From the NCBI RefSeq assembly GCF_015832195.1, contig NC_052018.1, positions 28,424,115 to 28,488,114 of the forward strand: a DNA stretch of 64,000 nt, written 5' to 3'. Under the pieces are notes generated by a model that had not been told where the DNA came from, ran no database searches, and worked only from the letters and a program-made list of their open reading frames with translations. Below are positions 14,480-27,620 of the stretch, piece after piece. Numbering within the stretch: the first letter of the stretch is position 1; the number at the start of each line of letters is the position of its first letter. The translations under genes and the position numbers were made by a program. The stretch comes from Motacilla alba alba. Its lineage: Eukaryota > Chordata > Aves > Passeriformes > Motacillidae.

Positions 14480-15056
14480 AAACTAAACCACTCTAACCCC
14501 TCTTTGCTTCTCCCCAGTCTCAGCTTCACTCACTTTGCACCTGCTCTCCACCCCTGAGCAGTGCAGGGGGATAGGGAATGCGGTTGTGCTCAACTCATGA
14601 CTGCTTCCCTCACTGCTCCTTCCCTCACACTTTCTCCCAGTTCTGACATGGGCTCTTCATGGGCCACAGCTCCTTCAGGAGATCTCTCAGTGCTCCAGCA
14701 TGGTGTCCTCCACAGGCTGCAGTGTGGATATCTGTTGCCCATGGTCCTCTTCCCATGCTGCAGGGGAATCTCTGCCCCAGTGCCTGGAGCACATCCTCCT
14801 CCTATTTCTTCAGTGACCTCCATGTCTACAGAGTTGTTGCTCTTGTATATTCTCACTCCTCTCTCTCACAACCTTCAGTATGGCATTATTTTTCCCTTTC
14901 TTCATATCTTTCTGCCAAGGATGTCTGCACCTGGGCTGTGGGTTCAACTATGCCCTGCACCAGGTGGGTTGAAGCTTTCTGGAACTGGCTGTGTCCAGCA
15001 CCAGGGAACCTGCACCCAGTGCTGCCCTCAAGAACTTGACCAATTTCTTCTAATAT
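14480..15056 (-). mobile_element. ERVL-type solo LTR fragment, minus strand
   Basis: This is a sharply GC-richer block in AT-rich surroundings. On the plus strand it carries degenerate units of the form CTCCAGCATGGTGTCCTCC followed by an A/GGGCTGCAG-type segment. It then shows a CCTGGAGCACATCCTCCTCC segment and a pyrimidine-rich TTTTTCCCTTTCTTCATAT at about 14889-14907. From knowledge of avian repeats, this order matches the reverse complement of a common bird ERVL-group LTR. The last segment would correspond to its TATA region, ATATTTAAGAAGGGG-like in the sense strand. No retroviral coding sequence adjoins it, so it is probably a solo LTR or fragment. Ends are approximate, termini are not recognisable, and I see no clear target duplication. 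Frames within it are shadows. Confidence 0.6.
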
Positions 15057-18000
15057 GAGGGAATTTATTTTTTTAAAAAAAACTCCTACTTTGTAAGAAA
15101 CATCTTTAAATCTGTCCCTGCCATCAGAAGATCTGCCAGGAATCTCACTGAAATTAAGGAGGACTTCAGCACTTAAATCTACACATAAAGCTGCTTCATA
15201 AAAGCTACTTAGGTTTCAACTACCACAAAAAAGTGTTATGTTCATTACAGTCAGCAAAGAAATCACATTAAACTGTGCATGTTTCTTGAAAGTATCCCAA
15301 TGGACACCTGATTTATCAAGGTCCTTCATCCTAACAGCCAAGTCATAACTGTGACTGAGAAGATGAAGTTAGGGAGTGGTGTGAATCCCTTAGATACACA
15401 AACTAATTGGAAAGTTCTTGGTTTTGCTGATTAATTCTAAAAATGGATCATTACATGCCATTATTTTATTACAAACATAAAGCATAATGTTGATCTGTCA
15501 TCGGAGATGAAGAAATATTTTAAGTACAACTGGACAATCACATGCTCCCTGGAAGTATTTTCTTCTTCTGACAAGTCTTCATTATGCTTTATGGCTTTAA
15601 TTAGAGACAAAATATAGGAAAATATTTCAACTGTCTCAGATACTAGACTAAAGCAATATACTTTTCCAAACAATATGAGCTAACCTCTATATTAAAAGTG
15701 CCACTGGAGTATATGATAGTACTCCTTGGACTGTCTATGCTTCTATCTATTTAAACAGTATAGTACAGATGGTCATTGCTTTACTGGATTGTATTGTGGA
15801 ACAATAACCAACAACATTTCATATGGTAGATTACAAAAAAAAAAAAAGTCTGAATTGTTTTGAATTACTTTATTCTTTTATAACAGTAGAAATCACAAAG
15901 CACTCATTAAAAACAATTATTGATTATAAATATTTTTAACCCATGCTTTCTTAGAGAAATACCTCCAACTTGTGGAGATGGGGAAGTTACAGGTAGTTTC
16001 AGTCAGAATAAGAAAGTGTATAATTATCTAGGTGAGCTAGTTAAACCTTCAGATACAGTAGTTTTTCCCTTTAAAAAATAATTGGTCTACAGCAGTTTCT
16101 CACATTGTTAATTGTCTAGCAGCTAGGGTGAAAACATCCACAGAGCCAAAGGACTCTCTGCAATGAACACTTCAGCCTTTTGCAGCTCTCCCCAGGCTGT
16201 ACCTGCAGAATAACACAGCAAACTGCCATAGTCCAAGTGACCTTGATGCTGGATAGGCTCAGCCACTTATAATTGCTCTTTTGCAGCTGGAGGGCTTGGC
16301 TCAGTTTTTGCTAGGAAACATTTAGTTATTTGTGTGGTAGATTTTATGTGGAAATTAGCTGTTGGATGATCTGGACTTTGTAGCACAGACATAAAGAGAC
16401 AGAGTATTAAAAAAAAAAAATTGTGCTCTGGACACCAGGCAACTTTTGCATGGAGAAAGAGAATCAATAAAAGGACAGTGAGTTGCTCTACAGATGGAAA
16501 CAGACATCTCTGTTGCATGCATCCTACCAATAGTGTCTTCAGCTGGATCACAAAATTTTTATTCTGTTCAGTTTGTAAATTCCAGCTGGTCCCTGGTTCT
16601 ACATGGCTGCTCCAGTTATTTGCCATCTTAACTAAACTAAAATCTCTCTTAGCTCTCTTCCCTATATACAAAAGGCTGGCCTGCATGACTACTTCTACAT
16701 CTGCTGCAACAGTCTCTATTGACCATTTTAAAGTGCCTTATCTAGGTACAATTTTGATAAATCTACAGAGGAAACACCCAAGGGAACATCCTGAAGGGCC
16801 AGATTCTCCACTTGGGGTTTTAATCAACATGTTTGAGTAGATGAAATTAGTACAGCCAAAGCAGAAACTGCCTGAGGGAAATACTCTGAAGGCCTTCTTG
16901 AGGCCACTTTGAAACATTTCACAGCATTTGCTCAAATACTTTGTTGTGAAGGATGGGGGATCTCAGTCATTCAACTTGCCTCGTGTTCAGTGAGTTGCCT
17001 CTGTAGAAGAGTGCCTGGGGAAATTTCTCACTCCCCAAGGAATTAATGATCCAAGTTAACTGGATGTGCAAGAGGTACCACTCAGATACCCAGCAATGCA
17101 ATAACTCTAACACATAAACTGTATTCTATACTTTTAACTTAAATTCTGTAGTGTTGCCATATCTGCAATACCTCATAATATAACTTGAAATGGCATACAT
17201 ATTTTAGGTTGGTTTATAAACCAGATTATAACTACTTCTCAGGCAGAAACAGGAATAAGGATGTTCAGAATTTTTTCTGTACTCCGTCTCCCAGAAGAAT
17301 TTTGCTTGCAAGTGTAGAAGATGCCTAAAGTCCCCCAAAGCAGTACCTCAAAAGAGGCTGTATGCACTCTTTGCTTAAAAACAGACATGTAGGAGACTTT
17401 GCAAAAAACAGTGGACATGAAAGCAGCTTTACCTCATACTTTACTCTCAGCAAACTTGGTACATGCACATATATCTACAGGAACACAGTCACATCACTTC
17501 AGGTCTTTTACTTCATGTCTTTTACTTTAGGTTAGTTCTTTGACCCAACAGAACTGAAAAAAAAAAAATTGAAACAGTTTAGTTCCAGTGCTAGTCAGGT
17601 ACATAAATAAATACATAAAGTATGGAACAAACAGTTGAATTCTCTTTGTTAGCAGGAAAAACTCTTCGATTGTGTCTAAGAAATTCTCTCTTCTCTATCT
17701 TTTTTTTTTTCCCAAGCTGGAAGTAGTTTTGAATTCTAAATTCAAATGCTTTGTCTGTCCTCACAGTGATCTCTGTTGTCTACCTCCACAAAGAAGGTGG
17801 ATCCAAGCTGACTGTTGAGAACAATCTTTCACACAAGTATCACCTGTGGGAATCAATACAACAGAACAGTTCCAGAGACTACATAATGGCCAAATACATA
17901 CAGAAGTAAAATTTAATGAAAGTGAGTTTTTAGAAGACTGAGACATTAGTCCAGTTTTAAACTTTCCTGGACTAGAAATCATTTATAACACCCTTCCTGC

Positions 18001-21000
18001 TAGTGGCTACTTCTTAGTATCAGTCATTATAATTTTATCAGTATGTATTCAAAGTAGTCAGACCTTAGCAATCACAGCTGACACTAGCTGCAAAAATGCA
18101 ATACCAAGGACTTGATGCCACCTAATTATTACTCGTGGCAGCAGTCCTGGATGTTCTTAGTCTCCACAGTAAAGGTAAGATGGATATTCTGTGGATCTCC
18201 CACCAAATTCTGGATCTTTCATAAGGTTAGTGAATTCTCAGCCCTCAACCTCAATTCTGTTCTACTACCTGCCTGATCCTTGGGGAATATTACTTTTCCA
18301 GGCCGTGGCAGGTTCCTTATCCTGTGTTCATCTGCTACTTCTGCTTTTCCTAGAGCAAAAGAAATGTTCCCGCAGTTCAGTAGGTTGCATTTTTTCAATG
18401 AGACTTACTATCCATTGATGTGCTCTGGCTGCCCTCAACCAGTGTTCATATTTTCAAGGTCTTTGCTATTAACGGGCACTTAAACTATGCATCATAACAA
18501 GAGACACCTGGCATCAGGTCCATGTCAACCATTTCTCATAACAATTTGATACTCAGCCTCACAAGCCAGAAGTAGAACTTCACACTGTTTGCATCAGGCA
18601 TAATAAGGCCCATGGCCAGCAGTGGTAGTAACTTTTTACTTGATTATTAGGTAAAAAATGTTCATACACTTATGCTATATTAATGTGTTCCTGTTTGGGT
18701 TCAACAGAAGCTACAATTAAAATCTGCTTTTTGTGCTTCTACGTTTAGAGGTGCAGTATGGATCTGCTTTAATTACAAATGTTTTATTCGCTAATATAAT
18801 TGTAGTATCAGGGACTTAAAACTACATAGGGCCAGGCAGTTTTATTAAATTTATAGCTGGATGAGGCCCCTTAAAAAAAGGAGCAGCTGCTCTCTGTTTA
18901 CCAGCATTGCATTCCTTACATATACTGTTGGCATTTTCTCAGTGTTGACCAGGTCAGCTTTGGAGAAAAGTTGATCTAATTTCATACGCCTATAGAAAAT
19001 CCTACAAAAAATTGTTTTGATCCAAAACCCAACACTGTCCTCTAGGTTCTGCTAAGCCTTTATTAAGTAGCCTCAACTGACTACTGCCTCTTCTGTTATG
19101 TCCTATCAGGCAGAGGAGCCATCAGAGTCATCTTTGTACCCATTACTTGGCTTCAAGGAACATTCCCGACTCCTCTGCCACAATTCAGTACCATATCCAG
19201 GGTTCATACTTTACATACCCTTTTGTGACTGAGACTGTCAGTAGCTATTGAAGAAGAGAGGAATAAGCTGCTATTCTTGGATTTTGAGCTACATGTACTG
19301 CATGATGGTTATGTCACCTAATTTTCAAGTATTCACTGGTTGTATCCAAGCTTTTCTCAGCCTCATATATTTAAAACTCTGTGGAATGGCTTAACAGTGT
19401 GCAGCTGCTTTGGGAAAAAATCCAAAACATCTATTTAGGGTTCTAAAAATAAGCATTTAAATGTACCTAATTACAAAGTACTAGAAACCCCACAGTACTG
19501 CAGCTATGTAACCCTGAAGGCAACAGAAATTCCCCTCTGCAGGTTAATTTAAATCCCCTCATCTGATCAACAAGACAGAAAGTATATATTGGGGATCAGG
19601 CTCTTGAGCTCTTTCTTCTGGTTTACTTATAGACCCTTTCTCTCTCATCTGATTTCTACATTCCAACAAAATGACAGCCTGTCTTTCATACACAAGTTTG
19701 AGAACATTTTTAGACACAGACTCAATTGCCTCATCACTGAATTACTGTACACAGTACTTAATTTTTCTTGGTTTTACAAAGGACATAGGGGTTTAATGAG
19801 TTAAGGATTTGTCTTCAGGACAAGATGTCCCCCATGCGGACTTCTCAATAGACAAAAGTTTTTGTCTGATAACTTGTAAGCCAAGGGTCCAGGATCTAGA
19901 GTTCAGTTTCTCTGAATTCAATCACAACCTACTCTTAGTGGTCTTGGTTTCCCTGGGAAGTTTACAAATCAAGAGGTACAATTAAGCTCTTAAAAGTAGT
20001 TAATTGTCTTCATCCAACATACAAGGACCTCAACCACCTTATTTCATCATTTTACCTGGCTAAGCTGGTGGGTTGACATTACAATACTAAATAAAGTAGG
20101 GGGTACTAATTTTATGAATTATATAATTAAACAAGATAGATGATCCCAGTATATACAAGAACAGCTGGAAGAGGGAGTACGCTGCAAGCAGTCTTCCCTG
20201 TAGTCAAAGAATGTGTGTTGCATGTTTTCCTTTGCTGATCAATGGATAGTCCATCATTATTGCCTCCTATTAAGTGCTAATAGGGGTATCTTACTCACTA
20301 TCTTATCTATACTCTCCACTAAATAACATACCTTGGAAAACAATTAATCTTAATTTGTTAATCTCATGTGTATAAAAATTATCTTGATTTACTGTTAGAG
20401 TTCAGGAGAGAGGTCAGAAGTTTAGGAGGAAGAACAATAATGCTCAGCAAAGGTAATCGTTTTAATCTTGGATATAATCACAGTCTTTTTAGTATTCACA
20501 GAGATCTAGTGTCAATGTTTAGTTCACACCAGATGAAAATAAATGGATTTGAGTTAGCTTCTCAGATGCCAATCTAATTAAGCACTTAATGTAGAAAATA
20601 TAAGTGGCATATGTAGCAGAGCATAGAAGTATTTCTGCAGTTTTTATAGCAGGTTTCAGGTGTAAAACATCAATGATTAAAGCACTCCATTGTTTATTTA
20701 CTCACTACAAAGCAACTGGGCTAGGTTTTATGCAAAGCAAAGGCAGACTTTGATTTTAAATTACCCTTATGGGAGTTAAGTATCACTCAATAATAACAGT
20801 AGGGGAAAAATTCTGCTAAAACAATCCAGCTGCAATTTAAACAATTCAATTACCCTTTACAATAGCTGGGGCAAGACCAAGTGCTAATGGGTTCTAAATG
20901 AGAAGGTGATGTTTTTTCACTGGCTTCGTTGGTCATTTTCGGTTGCTCTTTGCACTTTGTCACTGTTAAGGGAAACTGAGGTTGATTGACAGGAAGTATT

Positions 21001-21741
21001 TAAGAGCTTAGGCAGAAAGGAGACTGTCTAGAATTGCAGGTCATAAGCTGCCAGTCAAGTGACACTGGATGATCTAGCCATTACTGCTTGTATTTGAGCT
21101 GGGCTATGCACACAGCCAACGAACCTGGGCTCTGGAGCCCTACATTCATAGATAGTTTATTGCCTGGTGGGTCTGGTTTATTCTCCGGACCACTTCAGTT
21201 TGACTGATGAGTGTAGGTTCCCTATATGACCACACCATGGTAGTTTTCTATTTGAATACTCACAGCATTTTCTGCTGCTCCAGTCTGGTTAGGACTACCT
21301 CAGCCTATTGATGACTAATGGCTCTCATAGGATACCCTTTTGACTATTAAATGATATAGGATCAGTAAGGAAGTAGATAGGAGGGCCATTCAAGCTCATT
21401 TTTATTCATATTTACTGCACATTACACTCATGCTGCAGTAGTAACTCATTCAGGAACTGCTGAGAAAAACAGTAGAATAAATTTTAGTTTCTGGGGTTGA
21501 TTTCTGGTGTTAAAATAATTTCAAAAAATATCTGTCAGTGCAAGTATGTGAACAATGAAATCTTATATTTGAATCAATTTCCTTTCTTCCTTGTGTAGTG
21601 CAAACAAAGAAGTGTAAGTCCTCCTGCAACGATTGTTTGCTTGTATATTTTTTTAATGTTATCATTGCAATAATTCTACATTAAACCATTCTACTTGCAG
21701 AAGAGATCCCTGTTTTATAGCCCCAAAGAATAATCATCATC

Positions 21742-21786
21742 TTAAACCCCTTCTACTTGTCTTCATATTAAACCCCTTCTGCTTGT
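21742..21786. repeat. Short near-tandem duplication, 26-bp period
   Basis: The 19-base string TTAAACCCCTTCTACTTGT at 21742-21760 recurs at 21768-21786 with one mismatch (A to G). Seven bases separate the copies. This looks like a local slippage duplication, with no sign of function. Confidence 0.75.
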
Positions 21787-22877
21787 TTCTGATTCCACAG
21801 AAATTCTGCTTCTATTTTTTTTACCTTAAAAGGTTTTTATTTATGTCATTACCCCTGTATCTTACTCTTTCCCAGCCATTCCCATATTCCCTCAAAAGAT
21901 CCTGTTTTAATTTGATTTGAGCTTTAATTCAGTCACTGTACAAAGACAATTTCTAAAGGCAGGAAAATAATGCCCTAAAAATCGAGTCTTATGAGAGATC
22001 TATAAAATGACAATTATCTTCTTAAAATATCACAGACTTATTTTGCTAAGTATATCAGTAATGAATACTGTACTCCAATCTTTAAGCATGCAACCCAATT
22101 TCTTATTTCTCTTTAAAGCCATTCACAGGAATCCACTGACTGAATTATATTTCTGCTATAGGAGAGAAATGTTGCTATTGTATCTGTGCAGTACATTTTC
22201 TTCCTTGCTTATGCAATATAACCTTTGGTGTTTTAAGTACACAAATAATTTTATATGTATATACACACATTAGGGATTCAATTCTCATTTAAAGAGTAAC
22301 TGCTTCTAAAAAAGTGACAGACTAGGATTATATAGATGGGCTACTACAAAGCAAAGCTGATAAAGTACATCTACAGTCTGGCTTTATAACGGTGCCCACA
22401 ACATAATTAAAGAATTGTGATGGTGTCTGATGACTGACAGCAGCCTTCTCTTCATTCTTTTTTTTTTTTTGTTCTCTCTGACTTACCCCAAGGCTGTGCA
22501 ATTACTGCTATTATTTCATTGCCAATCATTAGCTAGTTCTTATTAAGGACTTTTTCCCTGATACAATAATGTAGATGTCACAGTGTTACACAATCCTTGT
22601 TACTGCATTTTCCCCTGCAGATTTCTTAGATGGAAATGGGTGTTGAAGTAATTTAGACTATGGCAATAATGAAATGGAAGGGGCGATTGTGAAGAGGTAA
22701 GTGAGTAACCTAAGGTCAGACTTACTAAATCTTAACTAAATATCCAAATAGAGAGGCACAACTCAACCTGTATTTCTGTCCTTTCCTAATTATCTTTGTA
22801 TTGAATATTAAAATTTTCATATATAAGACCCAAAAAAATCTTTATCAAATATACATGCACACTTATACATCTTTCTT

Positions 22878-22891
22878 TGTGTGTGTGTGTG
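22878..22891. repeat. (TG)n short microsatellite
   Basis: Seven TG units in AT-rich DNA. This is an ordinary simple repeat. Confidence 0.8.
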
Positions 22892-23280
22892 TATTAAGAA
22901 AATCGATGTGCTTCAATATATATGTCTGTTTCCTTTGCCAAGTTAAATTCTTCTTGTCTTGAGTGAGGTATCATTCAATATTTTCACCAGTAATCTGGTA
23001 GAATAACTGCAGACTGTTCTTGTTAATCATTCCACAAAGTGTAAGCCAACATGGGTAGCCAGTATATTGCCATATTGAAAGAAAATTAAAAATAATTTTA
23101 AAAATTCGAACAAACACATGGAAATAAACACAAGCAAGTTCCAAATGATTAATCCTTTGCAAAATCTTGTTTCAAAGGCATCTGGCTAGTTAATAGTTCT
23201 GTATAAAAGCAGGTAGAGGTTGTAGTAGATCATGACCTGAACATGACTCAAAATGCTGCCAAAGAAACCCTAATCAAACA

Positions 23281-23337
23281 AACCCAAAACCCCCCCCCAA
23301 AAAAACCCCCAAAAAAACCCCAAAAACAAAAATAAGA
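23281..23337. repeat. C/A-rich low-complexity tract
   Basis: Alternating runs of C and A (CCCCCCCCAAAAAAA-like) with no other bases for most of the length. It lies about 120 bases upstream of an old CR1 fragment but is not clearly part of it. Confidence 0.85.
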
Positions 23338-23459
23338 AAACACCACCCAGAGATTATCATAGATATAGAAAAAGTGACATTTTCTGTAAGATGCATTTCT
23401 TATTTCTTTTCCCTCTATTACCTCTAAGGCCCCAAGGCAGAAACATTAGGTGCAGAGAG

Positions 23460-23888
23460 TATAGTGGAGAGCAATGAGAATTCTTGGTCTAGAATATTGG
23501 TCTATGTGAGGTCTAGAAAGCATGACCTATGAGAAAAAGTTGAAAAAATTAGAATTGTTTAGCCAGAAGAAGATTAAGGTGGATGGAGATAGTCTTGAAA
23601 AATATAAAAGTCTGCTGTTGGAAAGAAAGGAATATTCTATTTTTGACCACAGGGGATAAAATAAATAACAATTGGCTTCATTCTCAGAAATATATAAATT
23701 TACATTTAGAAAAAAAGTGCTTCATGGCCATACTAGTGAAGCTTCCTGTGAAACTGTGGCATCGAATCACTTTTTTTTTTCTTGTGACCTGAACTAACAT
23801 CTGTTAGAAAGAACTGAGGGATCATTGCTCCTGTCTGGGATATTTAAAATATTAGGTGACCTACTGCAGCTCATTCCAGCATTATGAA
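23460..23888 (+). mobile_element. CR1-type LINE 3' fragment, plus strand, old
   Basis: This is a degenerate copy of the 3' end of a CR1 (chicken repeat 1) non-LTR retrotransposon. In order, it keeps the segment resembling CTATGAGAAAAAGTTGA, the TTGTTTAGCCAGAAGAAGATTAA segment (the end of the reverse transcriptase frame around FSLEKRRL), a GTGAAACTGTGGCATCG segment, and a closing CAGCTCATTCCAGCATTATGAA segment. Those are the landmarks of CR1 3' ends. The frame is broken and the copy is 5'-truncated, as is usual for CR1. Its divergence is clearly higher than that of the minus-strand copies at 30-34 kb, so it is probably older. Boundaries are approximate. Confidence 0.6.
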
Positions 23889-26049
23889 TACATTATTATA
23901 AGATATTTGTGCATGTTTTTTAGGTTATTTCTTTTTCTGCAGTAGATATATTTATATTAAAAATACAGAGATATTTTTAGGTAGAGCAGCAGAATCTCCC
24001 AAAAATACTTCTGTGGGATGGGTAAATGACAGCAGTATTTAGATGTCTTTTGACAGATCAATATGGGTGGGCTTTACTTTGTGTCATAGCTCTTAAAAAT
24101 CAAAACCACCAGGTTGCATTCAGAAGGCTCACTTCTTGATGCATAGCACTAGAGCATGTACAACTTTAAACAAAATAGAATTTACAGGAAAGAAGCATCA
24201 AGTCACTCCTTCCCTATATTATGAATTCTCAAGCTTTTTTGAACTTTTTGAAAACTCCAGAAGCCTTTGAGCAAGGCTTACATGGCTCCAGTTAAGTCCC
24301 TTCTGTGTTGCACATGTCAAAATCCATTGAACTGCTGACCACAGCTGGCTTGATATACTGAGCTGTTTATTTCTGGGAATTTTATGCATTTGTCCAGTTT
24401 CAAATTTTAATGAAATGTCTGTGGCTTAACACAGGAGAAAACAATAAAGTAAATGGTGCTGATTCTCATACTGCTTACATCAGTTGGTGTTTGAATTAAC
24501 TCCACAAATGTCAGTGGAATTTTTTCTTGATTACACCAATGAAACCAACTTAGAATCAGGCATGCTTTTTACAACGAAACAAATATATGTTTATTTTTAA
24601 AAAAAGACTTCATCTCTAAATGCTTTAAATACGTAGCTAAACACCAAGTTAATAGCAAACAGCATTGTTCTCCCAAGCTGTGGCTCAATTTTCTCACTCT
24701 GATTAGCTAGCAATTTGTACAATTACACCTAAATGGATGCAATGCTGATTTCACTGCTTATTTTATTATAGCACTAAAGCAGGTACAGACTTATCTGCAA
24801 TGCTTGTTTACAGTACTACTCATAAACAATTTTTTACATACTCTATTAAAATTTCCCAGCTTGATTAGCTACCAATCTGCACTAAAACACTCAAGTTAAA
24901 ATGAAAAGCTAATTGCTCTGAGTTGCTCAGATCATTTACATGCAACAGGATTTATTGGGGCTAATGAAGCTCCAGAATGACATGGCTTCTATCTCCCAGC
25001 CTTTTTCTGCTTTTCTACTTAATAATAAGATACGTTTCTTTTAGACCTGTAAGGTAACCAATCAATCTGATGATACCTTTAAGTCTCTAAAAATCACACT
25101 GAAATCAGTGTATCTCTAGAAACTCTAACTAAATTTATATTTCAGAACTAATTATTTAAAGAAAAATATGTAGTTAAAGAAAAAATATCCTCTCCCAATT
25201 CCAGCTTATTAGGTAGTTCATCCCACCAAAATTAATTTACTTCTGATGCAAATCAGACTTTTTTTGTTGTTGTTCTTACATAAGGGTAAGGAAATTTGGG
25301 AATTCTATAACAAGAGCTCATGAATATAATTTCTAAATAATACAGTTGCTGTAGTTTGAAATACCACCTGATAATAGTTTGTTTGCTAAAACACAGGCTT
25401 ATTTTCACTGCATAATGTTTTTTTTTCTTTTATCTGCCTTTTCTGATGTGCAATATTCTGCTATGTGCAACATATTTCTGCTGCACTATTTAATATTGGT
25501 TCAAGAAAGAGGAAACATAAGCTTGTCATCAACCCCAGCCTGATTCATAGATTTTGAAAAGGCAAAGCTTCTGATCCTGGAAAGGCAGAGGCTGGAGAAA
25601 ACACAGAACTCAGGTCTCGGACAAATACTCTGATTACTGAGAAACTGTGCTAAAACTTTTTTCTTGTCAGTCTTGCAACACACAAGTCTATTTGTGAATC
25701 CACAGCCTAAAACCTACAAAAATCATGTTGATTTCCAAAATTTTTCAGCTTGCCAGATGCAGAGTATTGATGTACATGAGCCAAGTCCAAAAACATGAAA
25801 GGGCTGATTGACCTCTGAAAAGCTCTGCAAGGGAAAGAGGAGGCCCCCATTTACAGGGTACAGTACTTGCCTGAGAAATGTGCGACCTGAAATCCATAAT
25901 CTTCTTGGGCCAATAAATTTAAATGCCAATAACTGCTTAAAAACTCAGCTGTTAGTTGTAGTTACGGTCTGCTTTTTCTACTGGAGATGAAATTATATAG
26001 ATCAAAGTTTCTAATAATCAGGCCCAGTAAAAATATTAAGGAAATTGAC
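23889..26049. other. Intergenic DNA with a candidate regulatory block
   Basis: No gene or mobile element is recognised. The interval 24660-24990 contains two near-identical 17-base GATTAGCT-type words 162 bases apart and many TAAT cores, and is discussed as a candidate conserved element. The rest is AT-rich with chance frames. Confidence 0.45.
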
Positions 26050-26698
26050 TTTTGCTGAATCTGGCTGGGATGGAGAGAGTTTCCTTCATGGAAGCTCTTA
26101 GGGCGCTGTGGTTTGAATCTATGATCAAGAGGTGTTAAAACACCAGTGTTTTGGCTACTGCTGAGCAGCTCCTCAGCATCAAGGCTGTTTTTGCTTCTCA
26201 CAGTGCCCCTACCCCTCCAATAAAGCCCATTAGGGTATGTTTTCTCTTCCTTTTTCTCACTCTGCTTCCTGAGCTGGGGGACTGGGGAGGGGGAGCTAGC
26301 AGATTTGGGAGGAGACACAGATGGAACAGCTGACTCCTGCTGACCAAAGGTATATCCCATATGATATCAAGCTCTACAAAAAAAAGCTGGGGGAAAAGGA
26401 GGAAGGGAGTGGTATTTGGAGGGATAGGTTTTGTCTTCCCAAAAAACTGTTATGCATGTTGAAGCCCTGCTTTTCTGGAGATGGCTGAACACTGGTCTGC
26501 TCAGAGCAGCTATTGAATGAATTCTTTATTTTGCTTTGCCTGCACATGCAGGTTTTTCTTTTCCTTTTAAACTGCTATGTCAAGACACAAGATTTGTCTC
26601 ACTTTTGTTCTTGGTATTCTGTTTCCTATCCTGCTGGAGCAGAGGTGTATGGACTGCTCTGTGGAGCCTTAGCTGCTAACTGGGATCAACACGCTGCA
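26050..26698 (+). mobile_element. ERVL-type solo LTR, plus strand
   Basis: This long terminal repeat matches a well-known bird ERVL-group LTR from start to end. It opens with TTGCTGAATCTGGCTGGGATGG. It continues with TACTGCTGAGCAG, GCTTCTCAC, GGGAGGAGACACAG, ACAGCTGACTCC.GCTGACCAAAGG and a degenerate TATA region before AAGCTGGGGGAA. Next come GTTTTGTCTTCCC, CTTTTCTGGAGATGGCTGAACAC and GAATGAATTCTTTATTTTGCTTTGC. It closes with CTTAGCTGCTAACTGGGATCAAC. The order fits a full-length LTR of about 650 bases. No retroviral internal sequence flanks it, so it is a solo LTR left by LTR-LTR recombination. The termini have drifted from TG...CA and no clean target duplication is visible, which indicates an older insertion. 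Confidence 0.75.
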
Positions 26699-27620
26699 AC
26701 TTTCGAAATCAACTCAGGAAGGCAGAGCTGAATTTGAGAAGCATAAAATACTTTAACATAGTGATGTGAAAAAGATAAATTCCTTAAGAATCACACAGAT
26801 CCCTGGTGGTGTTTTAAGTACAAGAAAAAAGAAAACAGGATAGTTATAGCAAAAAATTTAAGAGTTGTAGCCTATGGGCTGGATATGAACTGGCTCTTTA
26901 AAACACTTGCACTAGGCAAACAAACGTTGTTCTTCAAATAGAGAGGCCAGAAGTTTTTTTCACTGATTTATTCATAAGTAGAATATGCCCCTGACAAGTC
27001 AAAGTCACTGGCAAAAAGTAAATAAAAAATTCACAAGTGAACTTTGTCAGAATTAGAATACAGAAGCTATCCTCTTAACATTGTCAGGGATACTTCTTAG
27101 AAAATTAGATGGAATGCATGTATCAGAAAAAAAAGCATTCTTTGATAAGTAGGTGATAACAACTGTTCATTAAGAGTTCATTGAACTCAGCAATGTTACT
27201 TTTATTTTGGCAGGAATAATCCTATCAGTAACCAAATACATGTTATAATAACTAAACCCCAGGAAAAATTTCACATATGAAACCACTGTCAGTTTACAGT
27301 TTATTTTGAATTCAGAAATATCTTACTCCACTCAGACAGATGAAATGTCAGTGGCTTTCCAAAGTGTTAAAGCTTTTCAAAAGAAATATTGTGATGACAT
27401 TAGAAATTAATGTGATAAGCAAGCAGTTGCAGTAAATATCATCTTGTTAAAATGTCAGCAGTAGGCAAGAAAGACAAACTACACATTCTAGTATGAATTT
27501 GTACCCAAAAGAAAGCTTTACAGTGTGAAAATATTAAAGCATAAATATTTTGAAGCAAATTGTATTAAATTCTATTAGGAACCTTTATTTTTCTGTCAGG
27601 GTTTTTTACTTACATTAAAA
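26699..27620. other. Intergenic DNA between two solo LTRs
   Basis: This is AT-rich sequence with no recognised gene, repeat family or RNA. Only short chance frames are present. Confidence 0.5.

Larger units (their letters stand above)
15057..23459. other. Intergenic DNA with possible conserved noncoding blocks
   Basis: I recognise no retroelement, gene or RNA here. The 18-21.4 kb part is somewhat less AT-rich than its surroundings and could include very old unrecognisable repeats. A 10-bp inverted repeat lies at 19109-19118 and 19170-19179. The segments 20690-20900 and 22400-22680 are dense in homeodomain, SOX, octamer and E-box-like words and are listed in the findings as candidate regulatory DNA. 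A 19-bp near-repeat sits at 21742-21760 and 21768-21786. C/A-rich low-complexity sequence is at 23281-23337. Confidence 0.45.

Noticed and set aside
14561..15058. 165-codon plus-strand frame and shadows at 14.6-15.0 kb
   Set aside because: They lie entirely within the ERVL-type LTR. Open frames there reflect its higher GC content.
16267..16840. Overlapping 139-codon frames on both strands near 16.3-16.8 kb
   Set aside because: They overlap antiparallel, match no family I know, and lack exon signals or codon bias. A chance origin is likelier.
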